Below, in pieces: positions 22,128 to 32,299 of a DNA stretch of 64,000 nt; the first letter of the stretch is position 1; the number at the start of each line of letters is the position of its first letter. The DNA lies in NCBI GenBank assembly GCA_026018925.1, contig JAKSZU010000016.1:9434940-9498939 (forward strand). The letters are read 5' to 3'. The notes beneath the pieces were generated by a model, which had not been told where the DNA came from, did no database searches, and saw only the letters and a list, made by a program, of their open reading frames with translations. Origin of the DNA: Tupaia tana (lineage: Eukaryota; Chordata; Mammalia; Scandentia; Tupaiidae). The position numbers were made by a program, and so were the translations under genes.

Positions 22128-22310
22128 TGAGTTTGGGGTCAGACATGAATTCGAGTCTGGTTTTCTTGGGCACTTAACCTCTTTAAACTCGTGTGCATCC
22201 CACGCGTCAATGGCAGATTGCTGTGAGAGTCAAAGAGATAACCCACCTAAAGGGCTTGGCAGAATGCACGGGACACAGCTGGTGCTCCGTTAATGTCATC
22301 TGCAGCAGGG
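22128..22310 (+). repeat. MIR
   Basis: Pattern: GTCAGACATGAATTCGAGTC, CACTTAACCTCTTTAAACTC, AGAGATAACCCACCTAAAGGGC, GGGACACAGCTGGTGCTC. Confidence 0.75.
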
Positions 22311-22424
22311 CGGGAGTGTGTATGAGGTTTCGTTATTATGAAGTTGATCCATCAAAGCCTCTCCGTACTAAGAAAACTTCTGATGAATAGTGTTCCACAG
22401 ATTTCATTAAGAAAGCAAAGAAGT

Positions 22425-22684
22425 GGGAACCAGCAGTTAGCGTAATGGCTATGTCGCTGGACTCCCACGTAGTTGACCGCGGTTCGCATCCCAGACCCGG
22501 TGGCTTAAAACTCACGCAGGGCGCTTGTGCGTGCGTGCCCAAGATCCCGGAAGGAGAATGGAGGACAAGGGATTACGGCGTGGCCATCCCCCCTAGGGAG
22601 TGATTTCTTGCTTTCTGTCTCTATGTCTGTCTCTGTCTGTTTGGCGAGCGCACGCGCCCTATAGCAAAAACCTCTCCAAAAAAA
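22425..22684 (+). repeat. SINE, family A, with TSD
   Basis: AAGAAAGCAAAGAAGT precedes and AAGAAAGCAGAGAAGT follows (one mismatch in 16). Confidence 0.92.
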
Positions 22685-22701
22685 AGAAAGAAAGCAGAGA
22701 A

Positions 22702-22975
22702 GTTGGGACCAGTGGATGGATGGCATGATGGTTTCATTGCTGGATTCCCACATGGCTGACTGTGGCTCCAGCCCCGATGGCTTGAAACTCAAGCTGGGCA
22801 TGTGTGTGTGTGTGCCCCAAATCCTAAGAATGGAGAAGGGATTGTGGTGTGACCGTCCTCCCTGGGGAGTAATTTCTCGCTTTCTGTCTCTCCGGTGAGA
22901 GCCTGCACCCTATAGCAAAAATCTCTCTCTCAAAAAAAAAAAAAAAAAAAAGAAAGAAAGAAAAGAAAAGAAAAA
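22702..22975 (+). repeat. SINE, family B, with GAAA-rich tail
   Basis: Head GGGACCAGTGGATGGATGGC. The tail is an A-run followed by GAAAGAAAGAAAA. It directly follows the preceding copy. Confidence 0.88.
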
Positions 22976-23052
22976 GAAAAACCAAGAAGTCTTCCCTACC
23001 CACAGTAAAGAGATGGCTGTTGGCAGTCGCCTTTAGTATACTGTAACGTAAC

Positions 23053-23758
23053 TGCTATGGCTTGACTGTGCCCTCTCCAAAATTCAGAGGTTGCCACTGT
23101 GATAGCATTAGGAGGTGGGGCCTTTAAAAGGTGCTTAGACCAGATGGCTCCTCCCTGTAGGGTAGGATTAAGGCCCTTTCAAAAGAGGCTCAGTGCAGCT
23201 TGGCTGGCTTGTCCTTCCACCTTCCTGCTGGTGAGGCCTCAGTCTTGCTCTGGTCCTTCCCTCAAAGGGTGCCATCCCAAGGTGTCATCTTGGAAGTGGA
23301 GGGTTGTAGGAAGCCACATGCACCAAAATGGCTGACATGACCTTCATACAAGGACCTTCAAGTATCCTTGTTCCGGGAGTAGACAATTCACCCAGAGACT
23401 TCCTCATTCAGGCAAGTCCTCAGTCAGGTCCTCAGTCAGGTCCACGACAATTCCCGCCCCCTTTTCCTACCCTGTATGTAAGAATGTTCTCTGGCCCTGA
23501 ATAAACGAGCGACTGCATTCCATCTTGAGCTGTGACACTGTGTCGCTCCTGTGCTGTGACGCTGCGCCGGTTCCAGACCTCTGCTCTCTCACTCAGGCAC
23601 CCTGCCCGATCGTCCCGTGGGCCGGGACAGAGGGTAGCCCTCATCAGACAACCAGACCTGCCAGTGCCTTGACCTCAGACTTCTCAACCTTTAAAGTGGA
23701 AATAAACTTCTGTTCTTTATAAATTACCCACTCTCAGGCATTTTGTTTTAGCAGCACA
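23053..23758 (+). repeat. MaLR LTR (MST/MLT1-like), split by an ERV LTR
   Basis: Left part 23053-23304: TGCTATGGCTTGACTGTGCC, AGGAGGTGGGGCCTTTAAAAGG. Right part 23636-23758: CCTTGACCTCAGACTTCTC, AATAAACTTCTGTTC, TTGTTTTAGCAGCACA. The flanks GTAAC and GTAAG resemble the original 5-bp TSD. Confidence 0.85.
23305..23629 (+). mobile_element. Solo LTR of a class II-like endogenous retrovirus
   Basis: A 325-bp unit begins TGTAGGAAGCC and ends CCGGGACA (TG...CA ends). It is flanked by perfect 6-bp duplications GAGGGT at 23299-23304 and 23630-23635. A polyadenylation signal AATAAA lies at 23500-23505. No gag, pol or env is present. A 6-bp TSD is typical of beta-like (class II) retroviruses. Orientation is taken from the polyadenylation signal. 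Confidence 0.88.
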
Positions 23759-23773
23759 GTAAGAAAGGAAAGG

Positions 23774-24035
23774 AGAGACCAGCAGTTAGCATAATGGCTA
23801 TGTCGCTGGACTCCCACGTAGTCAACTGCAGTTCGAGTCTCGGACCCAGTGGCTTAAAACTCACGCCGGGCGCGTGTGCATGCGTGCCCAAGATCCCGAG
23901 AGGAGAATGGAGGAGAAGGGATTGCGGCGTGGCCATCCCCCCTGAGGAGTGATTTCTCGCTTTCTGTCTCTCTGTCTCTGTCTGTCTGGCGAGCGCACGC
24001 GCCCTATAGCAAAAACCTCTCCAAAAAAAAAAAAA
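23774..24035 (+). repeat. SINE, family A
   Basis: Full length. AGAAAGGAAAGGA and AGGAAGGAAAGAA flanks suggest a TSD in simple sequence. Confidence 0.92.
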
Positions 24036-24113
24036 AGGAAGGAAAGAACAAAAACCAAACTTCGTTTACCTCATTTTGCTTAAGACAAAGTAGCATATGA
24101 AGACGCCACTCCT

Positions 24114-24356
24114 GGGCCAGCCCGTGGCCTAGGGGTTAAGGCAGCTGGCTCCACATCGACAGCGGTGCAGGATGAGCCCTGGACCTGGTGACTTGAAAAA
24201 ACATGCTCTGTACATGCACGTGCGTGTGCAGCCAAAATGGAGAAAGGATTGGATCATGACCATTCCCCATGGTGAAGTCTTTTCTCCTCTCTCTGTCTCA
24301 CCCTCTCTGTCTCTCTCTGGTGAGCACACATGCTCTCTGGCCAGAAAAAAAAAAAA
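24114..24356 (+). repeat. SINE, family C
   Basis: Clear family head GGGCCAGCCCGTGGCCTAGG. Ends in TCTCTGGCCAG and an A tail. Confidence 0.82.
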
Positions 24357-25950
24357 GGAATGGCACTCCTTTGTAAGTCTGTTGAAACCATCTCATCAGT
24401 TTCCTAACGTGTTGCATAGGAAAAGTATGGTTGCAAGGAGGCTAATTATTGTTTTCAAAGAGCATGATATTCTGTTTTGTTTTTTAATGTATGCATTTAC
24501 ACTGGCTGGAGTGGGGATTAGACCACACATGTTTTCCAAACCAGATCCTCCCCTACCCAAACAATAAGTGGTCCTCTCCCTCCCTCCAAAGCCAGTGCCC
24601 TGGCTATCCAGCGTTTGCAAGGACTGTGTGGTACTGCGCGGGGAGGGGACTGTGAGGTGAGTAAGTGAAGCACGTCAGATTGCACACGGGCAACCCCCCA
24701 CAAATCCCACTGGAACTATTCCTTATCATTGGGCTCAGGCAGCTTGCGGGGAGCATCTTGCTGAGCCTTTTCCCCTTTCTCCAAGTGTGACAGATAAAAG
24801 CAACTGCATAGGCCACAGGGCAGAGCTTGCTGGGTTCCTAGGAGCAGCCCTGAGCTATGTGGTCATTTCGGAAGGCCACGATTAAGAAACGCTGTGCAAG
24901 GAGTTTCCATCTGGGGGGGTGGACAGAGAAGCACACAGCAGCCATGGTTTCTGTTTTAAAGTGTGGTTCACGGACCTCACATTTGGGGAAGTCACAAACC
25001 TAAGCAAGTCATTTAAAAATATAACACCATACAGATGAGTGCAACATAGGCACTTTGAGAGACCTAAGTTTTAGTTTACTGCACATGAGAACAGAGGGCC
25101 TCGACTCCCATACAGGCCCAGTGCACACAGGGCCTTCCTGTATCAACAGCAGCCAAGGCTGAGTGCACTTAGGAACTCCCTTCCCCTACCTGAGGCTGCC
25201 AGGGACTTCTTGCCGCCCTCCCGTTAGCAAGGACCACATCTCTGCTTGGGCCCTTTTCCCTGGTTCTGTTGCTATTCCCATTTGTACACTGAAAGTTGGC
25301 GAGGACAGTACTTCTCTGCAAGTAGAGAAGGCACAAGGAAGGAGGAAAAGCAAAGAAGACTGTCCTCATCCTTGTCTGCGCTTTCCCCATCATCTTAGGG
25401 AAGCCCTGAAGGGAGAGGGTCATAGGAGCTGAGGGCATAGTTTCACCTGCTGCAACATGACGGCATTCTAGATAGATACCCCTTCCTCCTGAAGGAAGGC
25501 AGGTGGGGCCAGAGGTGCCAGGGCCCCCTGCCGTGGCGAGCTCTCTCACCTGGGGCATTCTAGGAGGCTCCTGGAGCAGAGCAGAACTACTGATGCGTCG
25601 CGTGGTCCCCATGGGTCTGATGGACATCTCTGATCTACCTTGAGATGCTATGTGAGGCTAAGCAGGTCCCCAGTCAGCCACCAGCTGCAGAACATGCTCT
25701 GCTGGACATAGACAGGGGGCCCAGTTCCCACTCGCAATCTCACCAGGAGGTTATGCTTCAAGTACCCCAGCAAGACCAAAGCCCAGGGAGTGGCCGGGGC
25801 ACAGTATGAGGTGGAGCCGCTGACTCCCACCCCAGGGCAGCCCTGACTACACACCCGCCAGGCCCTTCAGGCGGATGGGCCTTCTGAGCGGCATCCACGC
25901 GAACTGCTCTAAGAGGGCATGCGTGTCCTGCGTAGTAAGGCTATCTCAGG
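24357..25950. other. Intergenic segment, no gene or repeat recognised
   Basis: About 1.6 kb without a SINE, unusual here. Open frames such as complement 25627-25169 are long for chance (about 150 codons) but have no family I recognise and sit in GC-rich DNA. This could be old single-copy DNA or a diverged element. Confidence 0.45.
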
Positions 25951-26213
25951 CTGGCCCCATGGCTTACTGGGTAAGGGAACTGGAGCTCACATAGCCAACC
26001 ATGTGGTTCATAGCTCAGCCACAGTGGCTTAAAAAACATGCGAGGCACATGTATGTGCATGTCCCAAAACTCAACAGGATGGAGAAATGAAGAAGAAAGG
26101 ATTGTGGTAGATTGTGGTTTGACCACAATCCCCCACTGGGGGGGTATGTTCTTTCTTCCCCTCTGTCCCTCTGGCAGTGCATGCATTCTTTGGCAAAATT
26201 AAAAAAAAAAAAA
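25951..26213 (+). repeat. SINE, family C
   Basis: Head GGCTGGCCCCATGGCTTACTGG. ATTGTGGT is duplicated at 26101-26120, with an A tail at the end. Confidence 0.82.
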
Positions 26214-26300
26214 AAGAATATAAAGTTTTGTCATTTTGAAACATTTAATATGAAAAAGATCAACTTTGTATAAAATCCACTCATATAAGAAACAAGTATC

Positions 26301-26583
26301 GGGACCAGCAGTTAGCGTAATGGCTATGTCACTGGACTCCAATGTAGTCGACTGCGGTTCAAGTCCTGGGCCCGGTGACTTGAAACTCACACTGGCCGCG
26401 TGTACGTGCGTGCCCAAGATCCCAAGAGAAGAATGGAGGAGAAGGGATTGCAGTGTGGCCATCCCCCCAGGGGGTGATTTCTAGCTTTCTGTCTCTCTGT
26501 CTCTCTGTCTCTGTCTGGCAAGCACACGCGCCCTATAGCAAAAACCTCTCCAAAAAAAAAAAAAAAAAAAAAAAAGAAAGAAA
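26301..26583 (+). repeat. SINE, family A, perfect TSD
   Basis: AAGAAACAAGTATC at 26287-26300 and 26584-26597. Confidence 0.95.
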
Positions 26584-26635
26584 AAGAAACAAGTATCAAT
26601 AAAAGAAAAAGAAGAGCTATTAGATTTTTTTAAAG

Positions 26636-26689
26636 AATTATTTTATTTAACTTTATTTATTTATTTATTTTAATTTGACCAGAGAGGGG

Positions 26690-26716
<27 letters not shown>
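26636..26716 (-). repeat. SINE, family Bs, tail fragment
   Basis: TTTATTTATTTATTTTAATTTGACC then (GA)n. The tRNA-like part is absent and a mariner fragment abuts. Confidence 0.65.
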
Positions 26717-26720
<4 letters not shown>

Positions 26721-26770
26721 TCATGATGTATTTTTCTATGCAAGAATGTGTTATGACTTTTCTGAACTGA
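26717..26770. mobile_element. Mariner-type MITE, one end missing
   Basis: AAAGTCATGATG...TTTTTCTATGCAAGAATG...TTATGACTTTTC. The left terminal GGGTTGTCGG end is lost at the junction with the (GA)n run. Confidence 0.7.
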
Positions 26771-26952
26771 TAGTTTTAAATTTATTATCTACACGTCTCA
26801 TCCGAAGGTTATTTTTCAGAAATGAAGAGGTCATTATTTAAACATCTTCATTAGTAAGTATGTGTAGCCATTTCAACATAAAACCATATAGAAAAATGTT
26901 ATGGTCATGAAATCAGATTTAAATTCCTCTTTACTTAAAAAAGTTTAAATAA

Positions 26953-27213
26953 GGGACCAGCAGTTAGCGTAATGGCTATGACGCTGGACTCCCACGTAGT
27001 CGACCGCGGTTCAAGTCCCAGACCCGGTGGCTTAAACTCATGCCAGGCACGTGTGCGTGCATGCCCAAGATCCCAAGAGAATGGAGGAGAAGGGATTGCG
27101 GCGTGGCCATCCCCCCTGGGGGGTGATTTCTCGCTTTTTATCTCTCTGTCCCTCTCTGTCTGCCGGGCGAGCGCACGTACCCTATAGTAAAAACCTCTCC
27201 AAAAAAAAAAAAA
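26953..27213 (+). repeat. SINE, family A
   Basis: Full length. TTTAAATA precedes and TTTTAAATA follows. Confidence 0.92.
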
Positions 27214-27259
27214 TTTTAAATAATAATCTAAAATATCTAAAAATATCTAAATTTTAAAT

Positions 27260-27530
27260 AGGGACCCGCAGATGTGTAATGGTTACATCGCTGGACTCCC
27301 ACATAGTCGACTGTGGTTTGGGTCCTGGACCTGATGGTTTAAACCTCACACCAGGCACGTGTGCTTGTGTGCCGGAAATCTCAAGAGGAGACTGGAGGAG
27401 AAGGGATTGCAGTGTGGTCATTTTCTCTGAGGGGTGATTTCTCACTTTCTGTCTCTCTGGCTCTCTCTGGCTCTCTCTGGCTCTCTGGTGAGCGCACATT
27501 CCCTAAAACAAAAATCTCTCTTAAAAAATA
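27260..27530 (+). repeat. SINE, family A/B
   Basis: Head GGGACCCGCAGATGTGTAATGG. GGCTCTCTCT is triplicated in the CT region, and a TA-rich microsatellite (27531-27553) follows the tail. Confidence 0.88.
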
Positions 27531-27584
27531 CATATATATATACATATATATTATTTAAAGTTTTATTCAAATTCTGAAAAACAT

Positions 27585-27724
27585 ATAGGGCATGTGTACA
27601 CCTCCCATATCCCAACAGGATAGAGAAATGGAGGAGAGGAGATTGTGGTGTGACCACGAAGCTTTGGGGTGAGAGGATGCTATGCCTTCTCTCTGGTAAT
27701 TACACATGCCTATGGCAAATAAAA
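27585..27724 (+). repeat. SINE, family C, 5'-truncated
   Basis: Starts inside the element at GGGCATGTGTACACC. The AACAGGATAGAGAAATGGAGG core and CCTATGGCAAAT end are kept. Confidence 0.72.
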
Positions 27725-27829
27725 AATTAAAAAATTTAAAATAAAAACAAAGCAAATTCAGTATTTATTTCCTTTGCTACCCTATGCTTCATTACATTAT
27801 TGTTATACTTTTTAAAAGTTTATGTATTG

Positions 27830-27995
27830 GGATTGGCAGGTGGCGTGGTGGTTAAGGCACTTGACTCCCATGTGGCTGACTGCTGTTTGAGTCCTGGACT
27901 TGGCAGCTTCCTCTCACTTTCTCTCTCTCTCCATCTCTCTCTGTTCAAATTTAAAATAATAATAAATAAAATAAAATAAAATAAAATAAAAACAT
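27830..27995 (+). repeat. SINE, family Bs
   Basis: GGGATTGGCAGGTGGCGTGG head, (CT)n, then GTTCAAATTTAAAATAATAA and an (AATAA)n tail. Confidence 0.85.
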
Positions 27996-28151
27996 TTTTT
28001 AAAAAGTTTATTTCTTGAGAGGGAGAAAGACAGGTGGCCTCGACTGGGCTCCCACACCAGGGACCATCCGGCAGTCAGGACCACGATCCACCCACAGACA
28101 CCCAGCACTGCACAGAAGCACCCTCCCACCCGTGCCAATACCACTGGTCCT
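27996..28151 (-). repeat. SINE, family D
   Basis: The complement runs from GGACCAGTGGTATTGGCACG to CAAGAAATAAACTTTTT. Confidence 0.62.
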
Positions 28152-28156
28152 TATTA

Positions 28157-28235
28157 CTGGGTCGTCGAAAAGTCATGACAATTTTTTCTATGTTTTTCTA
28201 TGCAAAAACATGTCATGACTTTTCCATTGACTCAA
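28157..28235. mobile_element. Mariner-type palindromic MITE
   Basis: A 79-bp unit with CTGGGTCGTCG and TGACTCAA ends. TA duplications flank it at 28155-28156 and 28236-28237. The inner halves AAAAGTCATGACA and TGTCATGACTTTT pair perfectly. Confidence 0.9.
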
Positions 28236-28590
28236 TATAATTAAATATATACTTTTTCCACCAAGCCACATATAAGTATCCCCCAAGTTATTCTAGTTTA
28301 TTTTATTCATAAGATCCCATATTTCATAAGTATGGGAAAGAGTATCCAATGGTCTATTAGTATAGATTTTCATTTACAGTTACATAGGCTAGTGGGCCAT
28401 CCAGTAACATGTCCATTGTTGATCATCTTGTTTCTGTGAGTATGTGAATTCAGATTTCCAAACAGGAGTGCAAACTCTTTATTGCCCCAGCTCCTGAGTG
28501 AGAAAGTCTCTCCAGGTAAACCATAGCAGGTTGCAATCCCCTTCCCTCATGCATTTTTGTTGACAACAAACAACTTTAAGAAGTCAGTTT

Positions 28591-28866
28591 GGAGAACTAG
28601 CAGATGGCATAGTGGTTACATTGCTGGACTCTCACGTGGCCAATTACGGTCCAAATCCCAGCCCCAGTGTCTTCAAAAGTATGCCTGGCACGCGTGCTCA
28701 TGGGCTCAAGATCCCAGGGAGGAGAATGGAGGAGAAGGGATTTCAGTGTGGCCATCCCCCCTTGGGGGTGATTTCTCACTTTCCCTCTTACTGTGTCTGT
28801 GGTTCTGTCTTTTCAAGCACATGTACTCTAAGGCAAGAACCTCTCAAAAAAAAAAAAAAAAAAAAA
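28591..28866 (+). repeat. SINE, family B
   Basis: Head GAGAACTAGCAGATGGCATAG. A tail of about 24 A. Confidence 0.86.
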
Positions 28867-28967
28867 GGCAGTTTGGGAACATGCTTTAGGATGACTTTTA
28901 GAATAATGCTTGTGCGCATGCATCCTGGCTCCATGTCTTCTCATTGGCAAAGATAAAATCTTAAGGG

Positions 28968-29150
28968 TTCCTGGGCGCATGCGCGAGCGTGCCCAAGATC
29001 CCAAGAAGAGAATGGAGGAGAAGGGATTGCGGCGTGGCCATCCCTCTGGGGGGTGATTTCTCACTTTCTGTTTCTCTGTCTCTGTCTTTCTGGCTAGGGC
29101 ATGTGCCCTATAGTAAAAACCTCTCCAGAAACAACAACAACAACAAACCT
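28968..29150 (+). repeat. SINE, family A, 5'-truncated
   Basis: Begins in the middle (CTGGGCGCATGCGCG). The tail is CCAGAAACAACAACAACAAC. Confidence 0.82.
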
Positions 29151-29159
29151 TAACGTTTC

Positions 29160-29398
29160 AAGCAGTGCCGTGGCGGTTACGATACCTGGATCCCACATGG
29201 CTCACTGGTGGGTTCAAGTCCTGGACCCAATAAAAACACACCAGACACTTATGTGTATGCCCAAAAACCCCTAGAGGAAGGAGAAGGGATTGTGGCAGTG
29301 GCTATCACCTGTGAATGGTGACTTCTCTCTGTCTTTCTCTGTCTCTTTCTGTGTCTCTCTCCAGACACCTGATGTGCCCTATAGAAAAAATTTTAAAA
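29160..29398 (+). repeat. SINE, family C
   Basis: Head CAAGCAGTGCCGTGGCGGTTACG, end GTGCCCTATAGAAAAAATTTT. Confidence 0.72.
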
Positions 29399-29446
29399 AG
29401 CTCACTTTGTTAGCATGATTATAAAGCAGTAGGATGGCTTTTTGTA

Positions 29447-29515
29447 AATCTGTGCAAAAAGGGCCTGACCAAAAAAAAATGAAGTCCATGAACTTTTTTT
29501 TCAGCAGTTGCTCTC
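29447..29515 (-). repeat. Fragment of the unclassified repeat also seen at 45030 and 52855
   Basis: AATGAAGTCCATGAACTTTTTTTT resembles the CCATGACCTTTTTTGGAG end of the 45-kb copy. Weak. Confidence 0.25.
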
Positions 29516-30200
29516 TCCCTTCACTCTCTGCCAGGTTGCTGCATTTAATCTTTGTTAGACTTTAACAATGTTTTTAAAGAAACGCCTAACTCACCCCAGC
29601 AAATGCAACCACCTATTGCATAAATCAGGAGAAGCCAGAGAAGAACCACACTAGACCAGCCACTTCACCAGCTTTCTAAAACATGGCTATTTTGGGGAGC
29701 CCTCTCTGTAGGAAGTCAAGCTAATCCTCAATTCTCAGCAGATTAGGCGTGGTTTTAATGAGCTCACTCCAGGGGGGTGGGGAGGGGAGTGGTTCCGCGG
29801 TTCTATTTTTAAAGTGCTTATATAGATCATCCTTTGTTGTCTAAACAGGACAGAGGAGGGAGAACTGTCTCTCACGTTGCAATCAGAAGTCACAACCTGC
29901 GCTGACCTAGTGCCCAGCGTTAAAAAGGGCGACATAGTACTTCAGTTTCAACCGAGACTGGAGTAATCCGCTTGAGCCTGGGCTAAATTCTGTGCTTTGG
30001 CGTTCAGGCCACCGGGGCTCTGCTGTCCAGACTGAGCTCAGCCTGCTTTTGCCCTGTCAGTGCAGCAGGGCCCTGGAAGCTGCGTCCCTTCCTCCAAGAC
30101 CAGGAAGGGCAGCGCCCCCACCCCACCCCAAGATGTAGGGCTTCACTAGTGCGCGGGGCCACTTGGCGATTTCAGATGAAAGGCAAACGTCCCGCGTCGT
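29516..30200. other. Upstream flank of MAP3K8, no repeat recognised
   Basis: About 700 bases free of SINEs and rising in GC to the right. No gene visible. May hold regulatory DNA of MAP3K8. Confidence 0.4.
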
Positions 30201-30260
30201 TCACGTCACAGCACTCACCTAGCTCGGGAATTTAAAATAAGCTTGGGGACCACACAGCGC

Positions 30261-30267
30261 TGAGTCA
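30261..30267. promoter_or_regulatory. AP-1-type site TGAGTCA
   Basis: A perfect TGAGTCA heptamer about 1.2 kb upstream of the likely MAP3K8 start region. Functional use is unknown. Confidence 0.4.
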
Positions 30268-31482
30268 GTCCATAGGCCCTGTCTTATTCGCTACTGGGCT
30301 CGCTCCTAGGCGAGTTCAGGTCCTACAAGGAGGACTTGCTTTCCGCCTCAGCTAGCCTTTGTCCCTGCAGCAAGTCTCTTGGGAGTTCCTGGGGTCGGAA
30401 GAGCAATTCATTTTCCACGGAGAAACTCGGAGAGCTCTAGAGCGGGTCGGACGCGGTGATCGAACTGCAGAGGGAGTGCACGCCGAGGGAGGCCCACTGC
30501 GTTTGCCTCTGGGCTCTGCCTCGGAAGCCTAACGTCCAGCTCAGAAGGCGGGCGAGAATGCCACCCCTGCGTCTGGTCTCGGTCGGTGCAGCCTCGCAGA
30601 ACTGCGTCTGGCTCACAGGAGGCGCTGGCTGGCCGGGAAATGTGGGGGGAGGGGTGGCGGGGTGCCGGGCAACCGCACAGGTGTTGGGAACGCCTGGCAG
30701 AGTGGAGTACGTGGAGAGAGGCCCTGTTTCCCTAGAATTCGCTTCCTGCTTCACCTAGAACAAACGTTTTCCACTGAAGAAGGAAAATCCCAGATTGGCA
30801 GGGGCTGAGGGTTACGGAGCGGTCGGTGCAGGGACACTTGGTGACGGTGAAGTGGCGCACCGGTTCCAATAAAGACTGAACAAAGCGAACCCGTTCGGGT
30901 GCTCTTCCCCCAGGTTTTCGGCCCTCCCTGAGGCAGCCTCTCCCGTGCCTTTAAACCCGAGTCCGTGCGTGCAGTCACTGTCATCGCCTGCGTGTGTAGA
31001 CCTGAACCGAAATCTAGGCGGGTGGTTTTGCGCTCCCGACAATCAGGCAGATAGAAGTCTCCGGCAGATCCCGCAGATCCGTAGGGACGCCGCGCAGCGC
31101 CCCTGTACCCTCTAGGGGCTAGGACGTAAGAAACAAGCCTGGGTGGCCCCCTGGGCAAGCGCCCTCCCCGCCGGAGCCTGGGACACTGGGGTTCTGCCAA
31201 GACCGCGAGCACGCTAGGATATGCCAGCTTCATCCCGGACAGAGACAGCGCACGGTCGCCCTTTCAACTCCGCCTGGAGGCCGAACTTTGCACCACGTCC
31301 GGGGCAAAACTGAGCAGTGTCCCAGGTCCCCAACTGGGTCCGCCGCTTCTGACCCGGCCCGAGTGCACGGGCGATCCCCGAGTCCAGCGCTTGGCCCGCG
31401 CCCCTTCGCAAGCGGCGCTCCGCTCCTCCCCAGTCCCGCCTTCCTCCCCGCCTCGGCACCCGAGGGCAAGCAGGGGGAGGAC

Positions 31483-31492
31483 GGAATTTCCC
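31483..31492 (-). promoter_or_regulatory. NF-kappaB-type site
   Basis: The complement reads GGGAAATTCC, a perfect kappaB decamer, about 140 bases upstream of the first candidate donor. MAP3K8 acts in TLR/TNF signalling with NFKB1 p105, so NF-kappaB control would be a feedback loop. Inferred. Confidence 0.5.
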
Positions 31493-31557
31493 AGCGCGGG
31501 GGCTCCCGCTTCCCTGCAATCGGGCGATCTCTTTCTGTTTACATAGAGAAAGGGGAA

Positions 31558-31624
31558 ATGGAAAAGGCGCGGAGGCGGCGGCTGGAGGCGTCGGATGCGC
31601 CGCCCCTGGGCCGGCTCAGACTCG
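31558..31624 (+). other. MAP3K8: Candidate MAP3K8 5' exon end with in-frame upstream ATG
   Basis: ATG at 31558 has G at -3 and G at +4. From it to the donor after base 31624 is 67 bases. If joined to 36089, the frame continues through GAC TCT CGA GAA AGC GCA ACA GTG into the normal MAP3K8 ATG without a stop, adding 30 residues (basic, starting MEKARRRR). The upstream frame is also open back to 31288. Whether this exon is transcribed or translated is unknown. Confidence 0.35.
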
Positions 31625-32299
31625 GTGAGTCAGGGGCTCACCCGGGCGGCCTGAGCGCGCAGTCGGCGCCGGCCTCACTCGTCCGCCGGGCTCCGGACGG
31701 CGCGCCGCACCCTGGGGCCTGTCGCCCTGGCTCCCGCTACTGCCGTCGCCGGACCTCGATGCGTTGGCGTGCCTAACTCTGGAGGGCCAGCCAGCAGCTG
31801 CGCTCTGAGCAGTCGGGGAGCCAAAGCTGGAGCTTTGCGGGGACGCGCGGCGGCCGCAGGTAACAGAGTTCGGGGACTCGGGGGTGTTTTTAGGGTCGCT
31901 CAGTTTCTAGGTGCCCCGGGGATTCCACTCAGACACGGAGGGTACCCCCAAGTAGAGGGGCGTACTCCGGGGCAAAAGAGGTGGGCGTGTGCCCGCAGCC
32001 GGCGCAGCTGCGCGCGTGTCCTTTGCGCGGGTCGCCGGCTGCAGCCTGGCAGGGCTGGAAAGCACCTTGCGCAAGGGTCTCACGGGGCGCAGACTCGCGA
32101 CTCCTCCCCCTTCCTCCTCCTTCCCGGATCCGCAGCGCCGGGGCAGTGCAGATCTGGCGGGTGAGCGGGGAAGCAGGGTCCGGCTGTCACCGCCACTGCC
32201 ACCACGGACGCCTCCCGCACGGCTGCACTCTGGCGAGACCCGGTGAGTGCCCCTCGGTGGCCGGAGGACGCGGCTGCCACCTGCCACCTCCTCAGATGA

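Larger units (their letters stand above)
31270..32290 (+). promoter_or_regulatory. MAP3K8: MAP3K8 CpG-island promoter and first-exon region
   Basis: The strongest GC- and CpG-rich block of the window, with a second CpG-rich shoulder at about 30420-30700. It is free of repeats. It contains at least three good plus-strand donors: CTCG|GTGAGT after 31624, CGCAG|GTAACA after 31859 and CCCG|GTGAGT after 32242. Any of these could splice a 5' UTR exon to the acceptor at 36088. No TATA box is evident. The edges are by eye and the start sites unknown. Confidence 0.75.
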
